Positions 51,759-60,111 of a stretch of 64,000 nucleotides of DNA are shown here, one piece after another. Origin of the DNA: an uncultured Alistipes sp. (lineage in GTDB: Bacteria > Bacteroidota > Bacteroidia > Bacteroidales > Rikenellaceae); contig CALUKI010000021.1 of assembly GCA_944321175.1 (NCBI GenBank), positions 1 through 64,000 of the forward strand, read 5' to 3'. The notes beneath the pieces were generated by a model, which searched no databases, was not told the origin of the DNA, and saw only the letters and a list, made by a program, of their open reading frames with translations. The position numbers were made by a program, and so were the translations under genes. The number at the start of each line of letters is the position of its first letter. Within the stretch, counting starts at the first letter, position 1.

Positions 51759-52976
51759 ATGACAAAGATGAAACAGCTATTGAGGTTATGGACATTGCTC
51801 GCCGTCGGCGCGTTGCTTGCGACCTGCGGGAACAGCGATGACGATGCCGCATCGGCGTATGTGACCGCCTGCGGTCTGGACCAATCGCCCGTCTTCAGCG
51901 GTACAATTGCCAGCGGAGAGGAGACAGCCTCGCTGCGCGTGGTGATCGAGGTCGCAGGAAAGGGTTCGCTCGGTTATACGGCCGCCCTCTCCGGCGGCGA
52001 CTGGATCTCGTTCAGCGTCCGCGACTTCTCCGATGCCGGACGCCAACGTTCCGGGAGTGCTGCGGTCGGCGAGAACCTGCTGTTTCTCTATTACAAGGCG
52101 AACAACTCGGCGCAAAGCCGTTCCGCGACCCTCTCGATCACCTTCGACGACGGTTCGGCCCCCCGCACGTTCGAACTGACCCAACTGGCGGCAAACGCCT
52201 CCGACGACCCGTACATAACGGAAAAACAGTGGCCCGAACTGCCGGAGAAAACGGACAACGACAACTACATCTATGCCGCCCACTACGGCAGGATGAACCT
52301 CAAGACCGTCCGCAACTACTCCCTCTGTTTCGACAAGAGGCTGCGTCTGGCCCATTGGGTCGCCTATCCGCTCCATACGTCGTACATCGGTTCGCTGGAC
52401 CGCAGCGAAGCATGGGCGGCCGACCCGAAGATTCCGCAACAGTATCAGGCGGCTTTGTGGCTGGGCAGCTACCAGAACGGAACAATCTACAACAGGGGAC
52501 ATCAGATCCCGTCGAAAGACCGGTCGTCGGTCGAGGAGATGAACAGACAGACATTCTATGCCTCCAACATGACGCCGCAACGCGCCCGACTCAACCAGCA
52601 GATGTGGTCGGCGCTCGAAACAAAAGTGCGCGGATATGTCTGCGCCGATACGCTCTATGTCGTGTCAGGCTGCCATTTCGCCGACTACGACAACGAGACG
52701 AAAGACAAGGCGGGAAACATCTGTCCCATACCGACCAGCTACTTCAAGGTGCTCCTGCGCACCCGTTCCGGACAAACCGGCAACCGGATCGCAGACTGCA
52801 CCGCCTCGGAGTTGCGGAGCATCGGATTCTGGGTCGCTAATGAAAACGGGCAAACGCTCGACAGCAACCTCTGCAAAAGCGTCGAGGAGATTGAACGTCT
52901 TACCGGATTTACCTTCTTCCCTGAGGTGGACGCATCGGTCAAACGCCAATGCGCACCCGAAGAGTGGGGATTTTAA
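51759..52976 (+). CDS. DNA/RNA non-specific endonuclease with BACON-like N-terminal domain
   Basis: 405 residues (ATG 51759 or 51768). Export signal with possible lipobox LLATC. Residues ~35-145 form a BACON-like beta domain (GSLGYTAALSGGDWISFSVRDF; SATLSITFDDGSAPRTFELTQLA). Residues ~155-400 are the NUC1-type beta-beta-alpha-metal nuclease: YAAHYGRMNLKTVRNYSLCFDKRLRLAHWVAY, then the active-site segment YNRGHQIPSKDR (Asn in place of the first Asp of the classic DRGH; the catalytic His kept), FYASNMTPQRARLNQQMW with the metal-binding Asn, and the VVSGCHF strand. It should cleave DNA and RNA outside the cell or in the periplasm. Confidence 0.9.
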   Translation: MTKMKQLLRLWTLLAVGALLATCGNSDDDAASAYVTACGLDQSPVFSGTIASGEETASLRVVIEVAGKGSLGYTAALSGGDWISFSVRDFSDAGRQRSGSAAVGENLLFLYYKANNSAQSRSATLSITFDDGSAPRTFELTQLAANASDDPYITEKQWPELPEKTDNDNYIYAAHYGRMNLKTVRNYSLCFDKRLRLAHWVAYPLHTSYIGSLDRSEAWAADPKIPQQYQAALWLGSYQNGTIYNRGHQIPSKDRSSVEEMNRQTFYASNMTPQRARLNQQMWSALETKVRGYVCADTLYVVSGCHFADYDNETKDKAGNICPIPTSYFKVLLRTRSGQTGNRIADCTASELRSIGFWVANENGQTLDSNLCKSVEEIERLTGFTFFPEVDASVKRQCAPEEWGF

Positions 52977-52990
52977 CCTATTTCTGAACA

Positions 52991-54031
52991 ATGAAAAGAA
53001 AACTGATCATTACAATCGTACTGGTGTCGGCGTTGGCCGTCTGCTTCGCCCAGAAGCCGCATAAGATCATGTTCTACAACATGGAGAACTTCTTCGACAC
53101 CATCAACGATCCCGAAACAAACGACGAAGAGTTTCTGCCCGACGGTGCCAAACGCTGGAACTCGGTCAAATACAACAAGAAACTCCATAATATGGAGCGT
53201 GTCCTGTTCGACATCGCCGCCATGGACCGGAACTACCCCATCGTCATCGGCGTCTCGGAGATCGAAAACCGCTCGGTGCTCGAAGACATCGTCTCGACAC
53301 CCAAACTCCGGCCGGCAAATTACAGCATCTGCCATTACGACTCGCCCGACCTGCGCGGTGTCGATGTGGCTTTCCTCTACCGTCCGGACGTATTCAAGCT
53401 GGAAGGAAGCGAAAACGTCCCGATCCGGATCGAATCGCTGCCCGACTTCCGTACACGCGGCATCGTGACGATGTGGGGCACCATCGACGGCGAACCCTTC
53501 CTCTTCATGGTTTCGCACTGGCCCTCGCGGCTGGGCGGACAACAGGCGTCGGCCTTCAAACGCAACGCCGTCGCCCGGCAGATGCGCGCAATCGCCGACT
53601 CGGTGCTCAAGGTCAATCCGGCAACGAAGATCGTCGCCATGGGCGACTTCAACGACGACCCCACAGATGAGAGCGTCGAAGTATATCTGGGTGCCAAAAC
53701 CTCCCTCAAGAAGCTCCAGCCCGGTGATTTCTACACGCCTTTCGCCGACATGCTCAAGGCCGGACTCGGCACGCTCGCCTACCGCGATACATGGAATCTC
53801 TTCGACAACATCGTCCTCACGGAGAACCTTGCATGCGGAACGACCGGCAAGCTGCGCATCGTCAAAGATCCCAACAAAAAGACAAAATACTACGGCAATA
53901 TCTTCAAACCGTCGTATCTGATCCAGAAAGAGGGACAGTTCAAGGGGTATCCCCTCCGCTCGTTCGTGGGGAACAACTTCCAGGGCGGATTCTCGGATCA
54001 CCTGCCCGTATTCATCTACATCGACAAATAA
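52991..54031 (+). CDS. Exported endonuclease/exonuclease/phosphatase family protein
   Basis: 346 residues with signal peptide MKRKLIITIVLVSALAVCFAQ. The fold of DNase I, exonuclease III and inositol phosphatases is clear: MFYNMENFFDT (first metal-binding Asn), GVSEIENRSVLED (catalytic Glu), VDVAFLYRP, MVSHWPSRLGGQQASA (His), MGDFNDDPTDES (Asp/Asn), and GGFSDHLPVFIYI (final Asp-His). All catalytic positions are kept. It hydrolyses a phosphodiester or phosphomonoester; next to a non-specific nuclease a nucleic-acid role is likely. 14 bases after the nuclease gene. Confidence 0.9.
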   Translation: MKRKLIITIVLVSALAVCFAQKPHKIMFYNMENFFDTINDPETNDEEFLPDGAKRWNSVKYNKKLHNMERVLFDIAAMDRNYPIVIGVSEIENRSVLEDIVSTPKLRPANYSICHYDSPDLRGVDVAFLYRPDVFKLEGSENVPIRIESLPDFRTRGIVTMWGTIDGEPFLFMVSHWPSRLGGQQASAFKRNAVARQMRAIADSVLKVNPATKIVAMGDFNDDPTDESVEVYLGAKTSLKKLQPGDFYTPFADMLKAGLGTLAYRDTWNLFDNIVLTENLACGTTGKLRIVKDPNKKTKYYGNIFKPSYLIQKEGQFKGYPLRSFVGNNFQGGFSDHLPVFIYIDK

Positions 54032-54043
54032 ACAACGTTCGTT

Positions 54044-56824
54044 ATGAGAATAAAACATCTACTCACACTGCTGCTTTCCCTGGCGTCGCTCACGGCTTTC
54101 GCACAGAGCGGCGGCATCAAGGGAAAGGTCGTCTCGCGCGGCACACGCGCCGCCATCCAGCAGGCGACGGCAACCCTTACGCCCGGCAACATCCAGACAC
54201 ACTCCGATGCCGAAGGCAAATTCGCCTTCGAACAGCTCGAACCGGGGGAGTACACCCTCACGATCGAAGCCGACGATTTCGAACCCGTCGAGTTGAAGGT
54301 CCGTGTCGATGAGGTTGTCAAGGACATGCGTGCGGTCTCGATGATTTCGACCTACACCGAAACCCTCGACGACTCGATTTTCGCTGAATTCGACATCGAA
54401 TCGGCCGGCGACACGCAATCGCTGCCGTCGTCGCTGTCGTCGTCGAAGGATGTCTTCAACAATATCGTATCGTATAAGTTCAGCGAGATGCGTTTCAACC
54501 TGCGCGGCTACGACTCGCAATACACCAACGTCCATTTCAACGGCATCCGGCTCAATGACGCCTTGACGAACTACACGCCCTGGTCGTTATGGAGCGGACT
54601 GAACGACGCCGTGCGCAATCAGGAGAGCACGACCGGTCTGCAGGCCGCCGACTACGGACTGGGCGGCATCGGCGGCACAACGAACATCAATGCTACGGCG
54701 TCGCAGGTGCGGAAGGGATTCCGCGCCAGCGTATCAAGCAGCGGTCAGATGTATCGTTTCCGCGCAATGGTATCCTACGGTTCGGGATTGCTCGACAACG
54801 GCTGGTCGTATGCTTTCTCCGTTTCGACGCGTCAGGGCGGCAACGACTGGATCAAGGGCATCTACTACAACTGCTTCGGCTACTACGCCTCGGTCGAAAA
54901 ACGCTTCAACGAACGCAACCGGCTGGCTTTGACCGTTCTCGGTGCCCCGACCGAACGCGGTGCGCAACAGGCCACGACGCAGGAGGTTTATGACCTGATC
55001 GGCAACAACTACTACAACCCCAACTGGGGCTATCAGGACGGCAAGGTCCGCAACGCCCGCGTGCGCAGCTATCACGAACCGCTGGCCGTGCTCAACTACA
55101 CCAGCACGCCCGACGACCGCACGAAGATCGATCTTGCCGCCTCGTTCCGCTTCGGCAGGAACGGCTACTCGGCCCTGACATGGAAGGCCGGTCCCGATCC
55201 GCGCCCCGACTACTACCGCAACCTGCCGAGCTACTATGTAGCCAGCGGACAGATGTGGACGGCAGCCCATATCGCCGAGTTGTGGCGCACGAGCAACAAT
55301 ACCCGCCACATCAACTGGGACCAGCTCTATCAGATCAATTACAAGGGCGAGGAGGATGCCGGAACCTACGGCGCCGGCCACCGTTCGAACTACATGATCG
55401 AGGAGCGTCATACCGACCAGCGGGATCTGAACCTCATGGGACAGATCGTCCGCACGTTCCGCAACAACTCGCGGCTCATTGCCGGTGCGCTCTATCGCTG
55501 GAACCGCACGGAGTACTACGACCAGGTCAAGGATCTGCTGGGCGGCGACTACTGGGTCGATATCGACAAGTTCGCCGAACGCGACTTCGTGGGCGAAATC
55601 GAGAAACAGAACGACCTGAACTACTACTACAAATACGGCCACGCACGCCGTGTGGAAGAGGGCGACAAATTCGGATACGACTACTATGCGAATGTGCGTC
55701 AGGCGAAGTTGTGGGCGATGTATGATTTCAACATCCACAGGCTCGAAGGTCTCATCGGCGGCGAGGTGGGGAACGTCACGATGTGGCGCGACGGTCTCTA
55801 CATGAAGGGTACCTATCCGGCCAATTCGTTCGGCAACTCCGAAACGCTCGACTACTTCACCTATCAGGCGAAACTGAACCTCGCCTACCGCTTCTCGGCG
55901 GCACATGCCGTGGAGTTCAACGCCGTAGCGATGCAGAACGCCCCGACGTTCCAGAACGCCTTCATTTCACCGCGTACGCGCAACGAAGTGACACCGGGGC
56001 TCAAAGCCGAAAAGATCTGGGGCGTCGATGCATCGTACAACCTCAGCTATCGCGGCATCAAGGCCCGGCTGTCGGGTTACTACACCAAGATCAACGACCA
56101 GACCGACATCATCTCCTACTATGACGACCTGCAGTCGACCTTCGTCAACTTCGCGTTGAGCGGTATCGACAAAAAGTTCTTCGGTCTGGAATTCGGCTTG
56201 ACCGTTCCGCTGTATCGGGGGATCAGTTTCAACAGTGCGATCAGCGCCGGACAATACACCTACGACTCGAATCCGAACTTCGTCCAGCTGGCCGACAACA
56301 GTTCGAAGGTTCTCTCCGATGCCGACAAGAGCATCGTCTATTGGAAGGACATGCGCGTGGAGAGTACGCCTCAGACCGCCGTCAACGTCGGACTGTCGTA
56401 TCGCAGCGAAAACAACTGGTTCGCGTCGGCCGACCTGAACTTCTACGACAACACCTATCTGTCGATGAACCCGCTGTTCCGCACCGACGAGGTGCTGCGG
56501 CCGGGCGATACCGACGCCGAAACCGCCGAGATGATCCGCACAATGCGTGCACAGGAGAAATTCGACTCGGCGTTCGTGCTGAATGCCAGCATCGGCAAAA
56601 ACTGGTATATCCACCGCAACTACCAGCTCGGTTTCAGCCTCGAAGTGAAAAATATCCTCAACAATCAGGATATCAAGACAGGCGGCTACGAGCAAATGCG
56701 TCTGAACAAGATCAAGGCCGACGAATCGAACACCAGTCTGGTTACCTCCTACGAGCGCTTCGATCCGAAATACTTCTACATGTTCGGAACGACCTATTAC
56801 CTCAACGTCTATTTCCGTTTCTGA
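54044..56824 (+). CDS. TonB-dependent outer-membrane receptor
   Basis: 926 residues. Signal peptide (MRIKHLLTLLLSLASLTAFAQ), then a carboxypeptidase-regulatory-like domain (GGIKGKVVSRGTRAAIQQATATL; EGKFAFEQLEPGEYTLTIEADDFEPVELKV). A plug domain follows (FNNIVSYKFSEMRFNLRGYDSQYTNVHFNGIRLNDALT; QAADYGLGGIGGTTNINATASQ), then a beta-barrel ending YYLNVYFRF. It is not of the SusC type and has no SusD partner here. It imports an unknown compound across the outer membrane using TonB energy; as part of this operon the cargo may be products of the two nuclease/phosphatase enzymes. 12 bases after the preceding gene. Confidence 0.92.
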   Translation: MRIKHLLTLLLSLASLTAFAQSGGIKGKVVSRGTRAAIQQATATLTPGNIQTHSDAEGKFAFEQLEPGEYTLTIEADDFEPVELKVRVDEVVKDMRAVSMISTYTETLDDSIFAEFDIESAGDTQSLPSSLSSSKDVFNNIVSYKFSEMRFNLRGYDSQYTNVHFNGIRLNDALTNYTPWSLWSGLNDAVRNQESTTGLQAADYGLGGIGGTTNINATASQVRKGFRASVSSSGQMYRFRAMVSYGSGLLDNGWSYAFSVSTRQGGNDWIKGIYYNCFGYYASVEKRFNERNRLALTVLGAPTERGAQQATTQEVYDLIGNNYYNPNWGYQDGKVRNARVRSYHEPLAVLNYTSTPDDRTKIDLAASFRFGRNGYSALTWKAGPDPRPDYYRNLPSYYVASGQMWTAAHIAELWRTSNNTRHINWDQLYQINYKGEEDAGTYGAGHRSNYMIEERHTDQRDLNLMGQIVRTFRNNSRLIAGALYRWNRTEYYDQVKDLLGGDYWVDIDKFAERDFVGEIEKQNDLNYYYKYGHARRVEEGDKFGYDYYANVRQAKLWAMYDFNIHRLEGLIGGEVGNVTMWRDGLYMKGTYPANSFGNSETLDYFTYQAKLNLAYRFSAAHAVEFNAVAMQNAPTFQNAFISPRTRNEVTPGLKAEKIWGVDASYNLSYRGIKARLSGYYTKINDQTDIISYYDDLQSTFVNFALSGIDKKFFGLEFGLTVPLYRGISFNSAISAGQYTYDSNPNFVQLADNSSKVLSDADKSIVYWKDMRVESTPQTAVNVGLSYRSENNWFASADLNFYDNTYLSMNPLFRTDEVLRPGDTDAETAEMIRTMRAQEKFDSAFVLNASIGKNWYIHRNYQLGFSLEVKNILNNQDIKTGGYEQMRLNKIKADESNTSLVTSYERFDPKYFYMFGTTYYLNVYFRF

Positions 56825-56844
56825 CGACCGAATGAATTAAGAGT

Positions 56845-57873
56845 ATGAGCATTATGAAAAGATACATGAAACTGGTTCTTGCACTCGCCGCAGGGCTCTT
56901 CGTGACGGGCTGCTACAACGACTTCGACAATCCCGCTCCCGCAAAGGTCTATACCGATCAGGATTTCACGGAGGCCGGAGCGAAGATCATCTCGATCAAG
57001 GAACTCAAGCAATACTTCTACAACAAGTGGGGAAATTCGGCCAACGGACTGGGACGTCGCGTGGAAATCAGCGACAACGTGGTAATCAAGGGCAAGGTGA
57101 TCTCGTCCGATGCCGAAGGCAACGTCTATAAATCGCTCTACATTTACGACGGGGAACAGGCGATCGAGCTGCGGCTGGGCAACGACAACTATCTGGAATA
57201 TCCGCTCGGACAGATTGTCTATGTCAAGGCGCAGGGGCTGTCGCTTGCCAGCTACCGTTACATGTTGAGTCTGGGCGGCGCACCGGCCGTAGAACCCGAC
57301 GGGACATTCCCCAATGACGATCCGAGCGAACACGACTACTCGGCATCCGGCAACTCGAACATCACGCTCACGGAGATGATCCAGCAATATGTCTATAAAG
57401 GCGAACGCGAAGAGATCACCGATGCCGACATGATCGTGGTGAACAAGGACAACTACCGAACGGTTCTCAACGACAATCTTTTGGGTTGTATGATCCGCTT
57501 CGAGGGGCTGCGCAGCTGCTATACGACCATCGACAGCAACACCTATCCGAGCTATCTGGAGAGTATCAACGGCGTATATACCACCCGTTATTATCAGGAC
57601 GAAGGGCTGCCGGTCACATGGGCCTACAACTACGACAATACGAAATACTACGGCTCGTCGTTATTCACATTCGTGGATACCCCGACATCGCTCGAAACGG
57701 GAAGTTACGTCGTGCGGGTCAGCGGTTATGCCCGTTTTGCGCTGCGGCCGGTACCGGCAAACGATGCCATGGCGAATATCACGGCGATCTACACGAAATA
57801 TTCGTCGCGTACCGGCGGCTTCGTCACCTATCAGCTGCTCATAAACAGTTACAGGGACATCGAAGAGCTGTAA
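56845..57873 (+). CDS. DUF5689 domain lipoprotein
   Basis: 342 residues (ATG 56845, or 56854 at MKRYMK). Lipobox LFVTGC (Cys about residue 22). The body is a DUF5689 domain: ISIKELKQYFYNKWGNS, VVIKGKVISSDAEGNVYKSLYIYDGEQAIELRLG, YPLGQIVYVKAQGLSLASYRYMLSLGG, then SYVVRVSGYARFALRPVPAND. The core (VISSDAEGNVYKSLYI) resembles an OB fold, a shape that often binds nucleic acids or oligosaccharides. Last gene of the operon; may act as receptor-associated binding protein. A good terminator follows. Confidence 0.87.
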   Translation: MSIMKRYMKLVLALAAGLFVTGCYNDFDNPAPAKVYTDQDFTEAGAKIISIKELKQYFYNKWGNSANGLGRRVEISDNVVIKGKVISSDAEGNVYKSLYIYDGEQAIELRLGNDNYLEYPLGQIVYVKAQGLSLASYRYMLSLGGAPAVEPDGTFPNDDPSEHDYSASGNSNITLTEMIQQYVYKGEREEITDADMIVVNKDNYRTVLNDNLLGCMIRFEGLRSCYTTIDSNTYPSYLESINGVYTTRYYQDEGLPVTWAYNYDNTKYYGSSLFTFVDTPTSLETGSYVVRVSGYARFALRPVPANDAMANITAIYTKYSSRTGGFVTYQLLINSYRDIEEL

Positions 57874-57912
57874 GGCCACGACGGCACAGTACGCCGCCAA
57901 CCCCTATTTCTG

Positions 57913-57943
57913 AACCGGAAGTCGCCAAGGCTTCCGGTTTTTT
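57913..57943 (+). terminator. Terminator of the nuclease operon
   Basis: AACCGGAAG (57913-57921) pairs with CTTCCGGTT (57931-57939), followed by TTTT. The remaining gap to 58201 holds no supported gene apart from an imperfect hairpin near 58107-58137 that may end the convergent minus-strand unit. Confidence 0.88.
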
Positions 57944-58201
57944 CATCCAGGAAAAACGACCGGCAGCAACGGCACCGTTCCGACGGCATATTCTTCGGTA
58001 GATATATTCAGATTTACATCATCCATCAAGGGAGAGGAGGACATTCAAAGTGTCGAACCGCATATAGTCGGGAATGACGCACCGGAGTTGCAATTGACAA
58101 AAGAAACGACAGACTCCCAATTCGGGAAGTCCGTCGCCTGTCTGTCGGAAGCGTTCGTGTTCCGGACACCGATTCCAACCCTCGAACGGCCCGCAACCGA
58201 T

Positions 58202-60109
58202 TTAAAACTGCAGCTTCACGCCGGCGGTAAACCCTACCCCGTAATCGCGGTAATACGCCCAGTCATACAGCCGGGCATTGCACAAATTCCGGCCTTCGAT
58301 GAAGATCGCCGCCTTGCGCGATACGAACCAGTTGAACCGTGCCGAAAGATCGACCGTAACAGGGACCTTGAAATCGTACAGATCAAGGAACGGACGGACC
58401 TGTGCCGCCGATCCGCTCTCCGGATCGGCACGCTCCTCCTTGTAGGTGGATACATAGGTCGTCCAATGGCGCACACTCTGCATCCGGGCCGACACCTCCA
58501 GCGACACCTTGCGTGCACGGTATTCTCCGCGCAGGGCGGCCGTGAACTGCGGACGGCCGTATGCCAGCGTATAGGGTTGGCTGTTCTTGTAGAAAACGTC
58601 GTGATCCCCGCTGTACGAATGGGCATGCGCTTCGCCGTCGAACGTAAATCGGCTCGACGGCCGCCATGTGAATTCCGCATTGAGTGACAAATCCTTCATT
58701 GTCGTCGTGTAAGGAGAATAATACCCTATATAGCCCACATCCGCGTTTTTGTCCTGCATCCAGTTGTCTCTGGAAAAACGGGCGACCCACAGCAGGGCGT
58801 TCTTGTCATGCGCATAACCCACATACAGATTATAGGAAAAACGTCCGCTGCGAGATGCGCCCTTGATACCGGCCGTCACGCGGTGTTCTTCCGTATTGGG
58901 CAGAAGCGATGCCATATAGGTATAAGGATTCAAGCGGCTCAACGTCCGCATGTCATTCCGCCGGACCCTGCCGCTCAGTTCGGCATAGAGCATGAACCGG
59001 CCCTCAACCGGATCGTAGGCAACCGATGCCGCCGGCAGAAACCGATTGGCAGATTCGGACTTCGGGGTAAAAAACAGTTTTTCCGGATCCGTGAGACTGT
59101 TGCCTGCAAGCTCGTCATACTCCACGCCGTCACGCACATAGTCCAGACCTGCCGACCAACGGAATTTCTCCGAACGATACGCATAATGCAAACCGGCCGA
59201 CAATTGAGTGGATCCGTAATTGTGGAAGTTGCGCCATGCACCGTCGAAATCGGCCTTCAACTCCAAAGCATGACGTCCGAACGCCTTTCCAAGCCGGACA
59301 CCCCCGCCGCCTGAAATTTCATGATAACGATCCTCGCCGGACATGGTCAAACTGCCGAGCGTAGGCTGCATCTGCGACGCATTGAGGAAATACCCGCCGC
59401 GCAGATGGACATCGAAATTGAAGCGGCTCAGGTCGGTAAAATCGTCGCCTATACGCACCTTGAGCTGAGCCTCGTCATATCGGATCCGGTCGTTGGAGAC
59501 CTTCGTAAAGGGATAATAGCTCGCCTGACCGCTTTCATCGTACCGGAAATTGAGTGTCTCGATTCCGTCGAACGCATAATTGTTATAGACGCGGTCCGTC
59601 ACATCCAGCGCTCCCTCCAGTTTCCGTCGGCCGAGGTATTTGCCCGCAGCGACACCCAGTGCGTTCCGCATGCGCCACGCATCGGGTTTCACACCGAATT
59701 CGTTTCGGATCTTGTCCCATTCGCCTTTGTGATTGAGGTATCCGACGACATAGCCCGTACCGGGATTTTGTGTCGAGGCATAAAAGTCCAACACGGAATT
59801 GAGCGGTGCACCAGCCCCCACCTTGAGATAGAACGGCCGGGGACGGTTGAACTCCCAATAGGTAACGGTCGCCGGACGGAAGGGTTCGGTCGAGAGGTTC
59901 GTCGCCAACGCCAACGGTGTAATCGAATAGTCGATTTCGGGGCGCAGCCGCACCGTATCGGTCATGTCGGGCGTAACGGAGAGTTTGAGGGCCTTCGCTA
60001 CCTCCGGAACATAGGCTTTGGTTACCTCGACCTCCTTCGCAACCTGTGCCTGCAACGGCGCCACACCCCATCCCAACACGGCAATTGCCGCAATGACAAC
60101 TTTTCTCAT
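58202..60109 (-). CDS. TonB-dependent-receptor-like outer-membrane beta-barrel protein
   Basis: 635 residues with signal peptide (MRKVVIAAIAVLGWGVAPLQAQ). A short periplasmic stretch (VAKEVEVTKAYVPEVAKALKLSVTPDMTDT) precedes a barrel of many amphipathic strands (FYLKVGAGAPLNSVLDFYASTQNP; FNFDVHLRGGYFLN; RFSYNLYVGYAHDKNALLW) ending GVGFTAGVKLQF. There is no plug or carboxypeptidase-like domain, so it is not a full TonB receptor; a closed or partner-gated barrel is more likely. It begins two bases after the TPR gene stops, so both are co-translated. This TPR-barrel pair recurs in Bacteroidales but has no established function that I know. Confidence 0.85.
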   Translation of the reverse strand: MRKVVIAAIAVLGWGVAPLQAQVAKEVEVTKAYVPEVAKALKLSVTPDMTDTVRLRPEIDYSITPLALATNLSTEPFRPATVTYWEFNRPRPFYLKVGAGAPLNSVLDFYASTQNPGTGYVVGYLNHKGEWDKIRNEFGVKPDAWRMRNALGVAAGKYLGRRKLEGALDVTDRVYNNYAFDGIETLNFRYDESGQASYYPFTKVSNDRIRYDEAQLKVRIGDDFTDLSRFNFDVHLRGGYFLNASQMQPTLGSLTMSGEDRYHEISGGGGVRLGKAFGRHALELKADFDGAWRNFHNYGSTQLSAGLHYAYRSEKFRWSAGLDYVRDGVEYDELAGNSLTDPEKLFFTPKSESANRFLPAASVAYDPVEGRFMLYAELSGRVRRNDMRTLSRLNPYTYMASLLPNTEEHRVTAGIKGASRSGRFSYNLYVGYAHDKNALLWVARFSRDNWMQDKNADVGYIGYYSPYTTTMKDLSLNAEFTWRPSSRFTFDGEAHAHSYSGDHDVFYKNSQPYTLAYGRPQFTAALRGEYRARKVSLEVSARMQSVRHWTTYVSTYKEERADPESGSAAQVRPFLDLYDFKVPVTVDLSARFNWFVSRKAAIFIEGRNLCNARLYDWAYYRDYGVGFTAGVKLQF

Positions 60110-60111
60110 GG

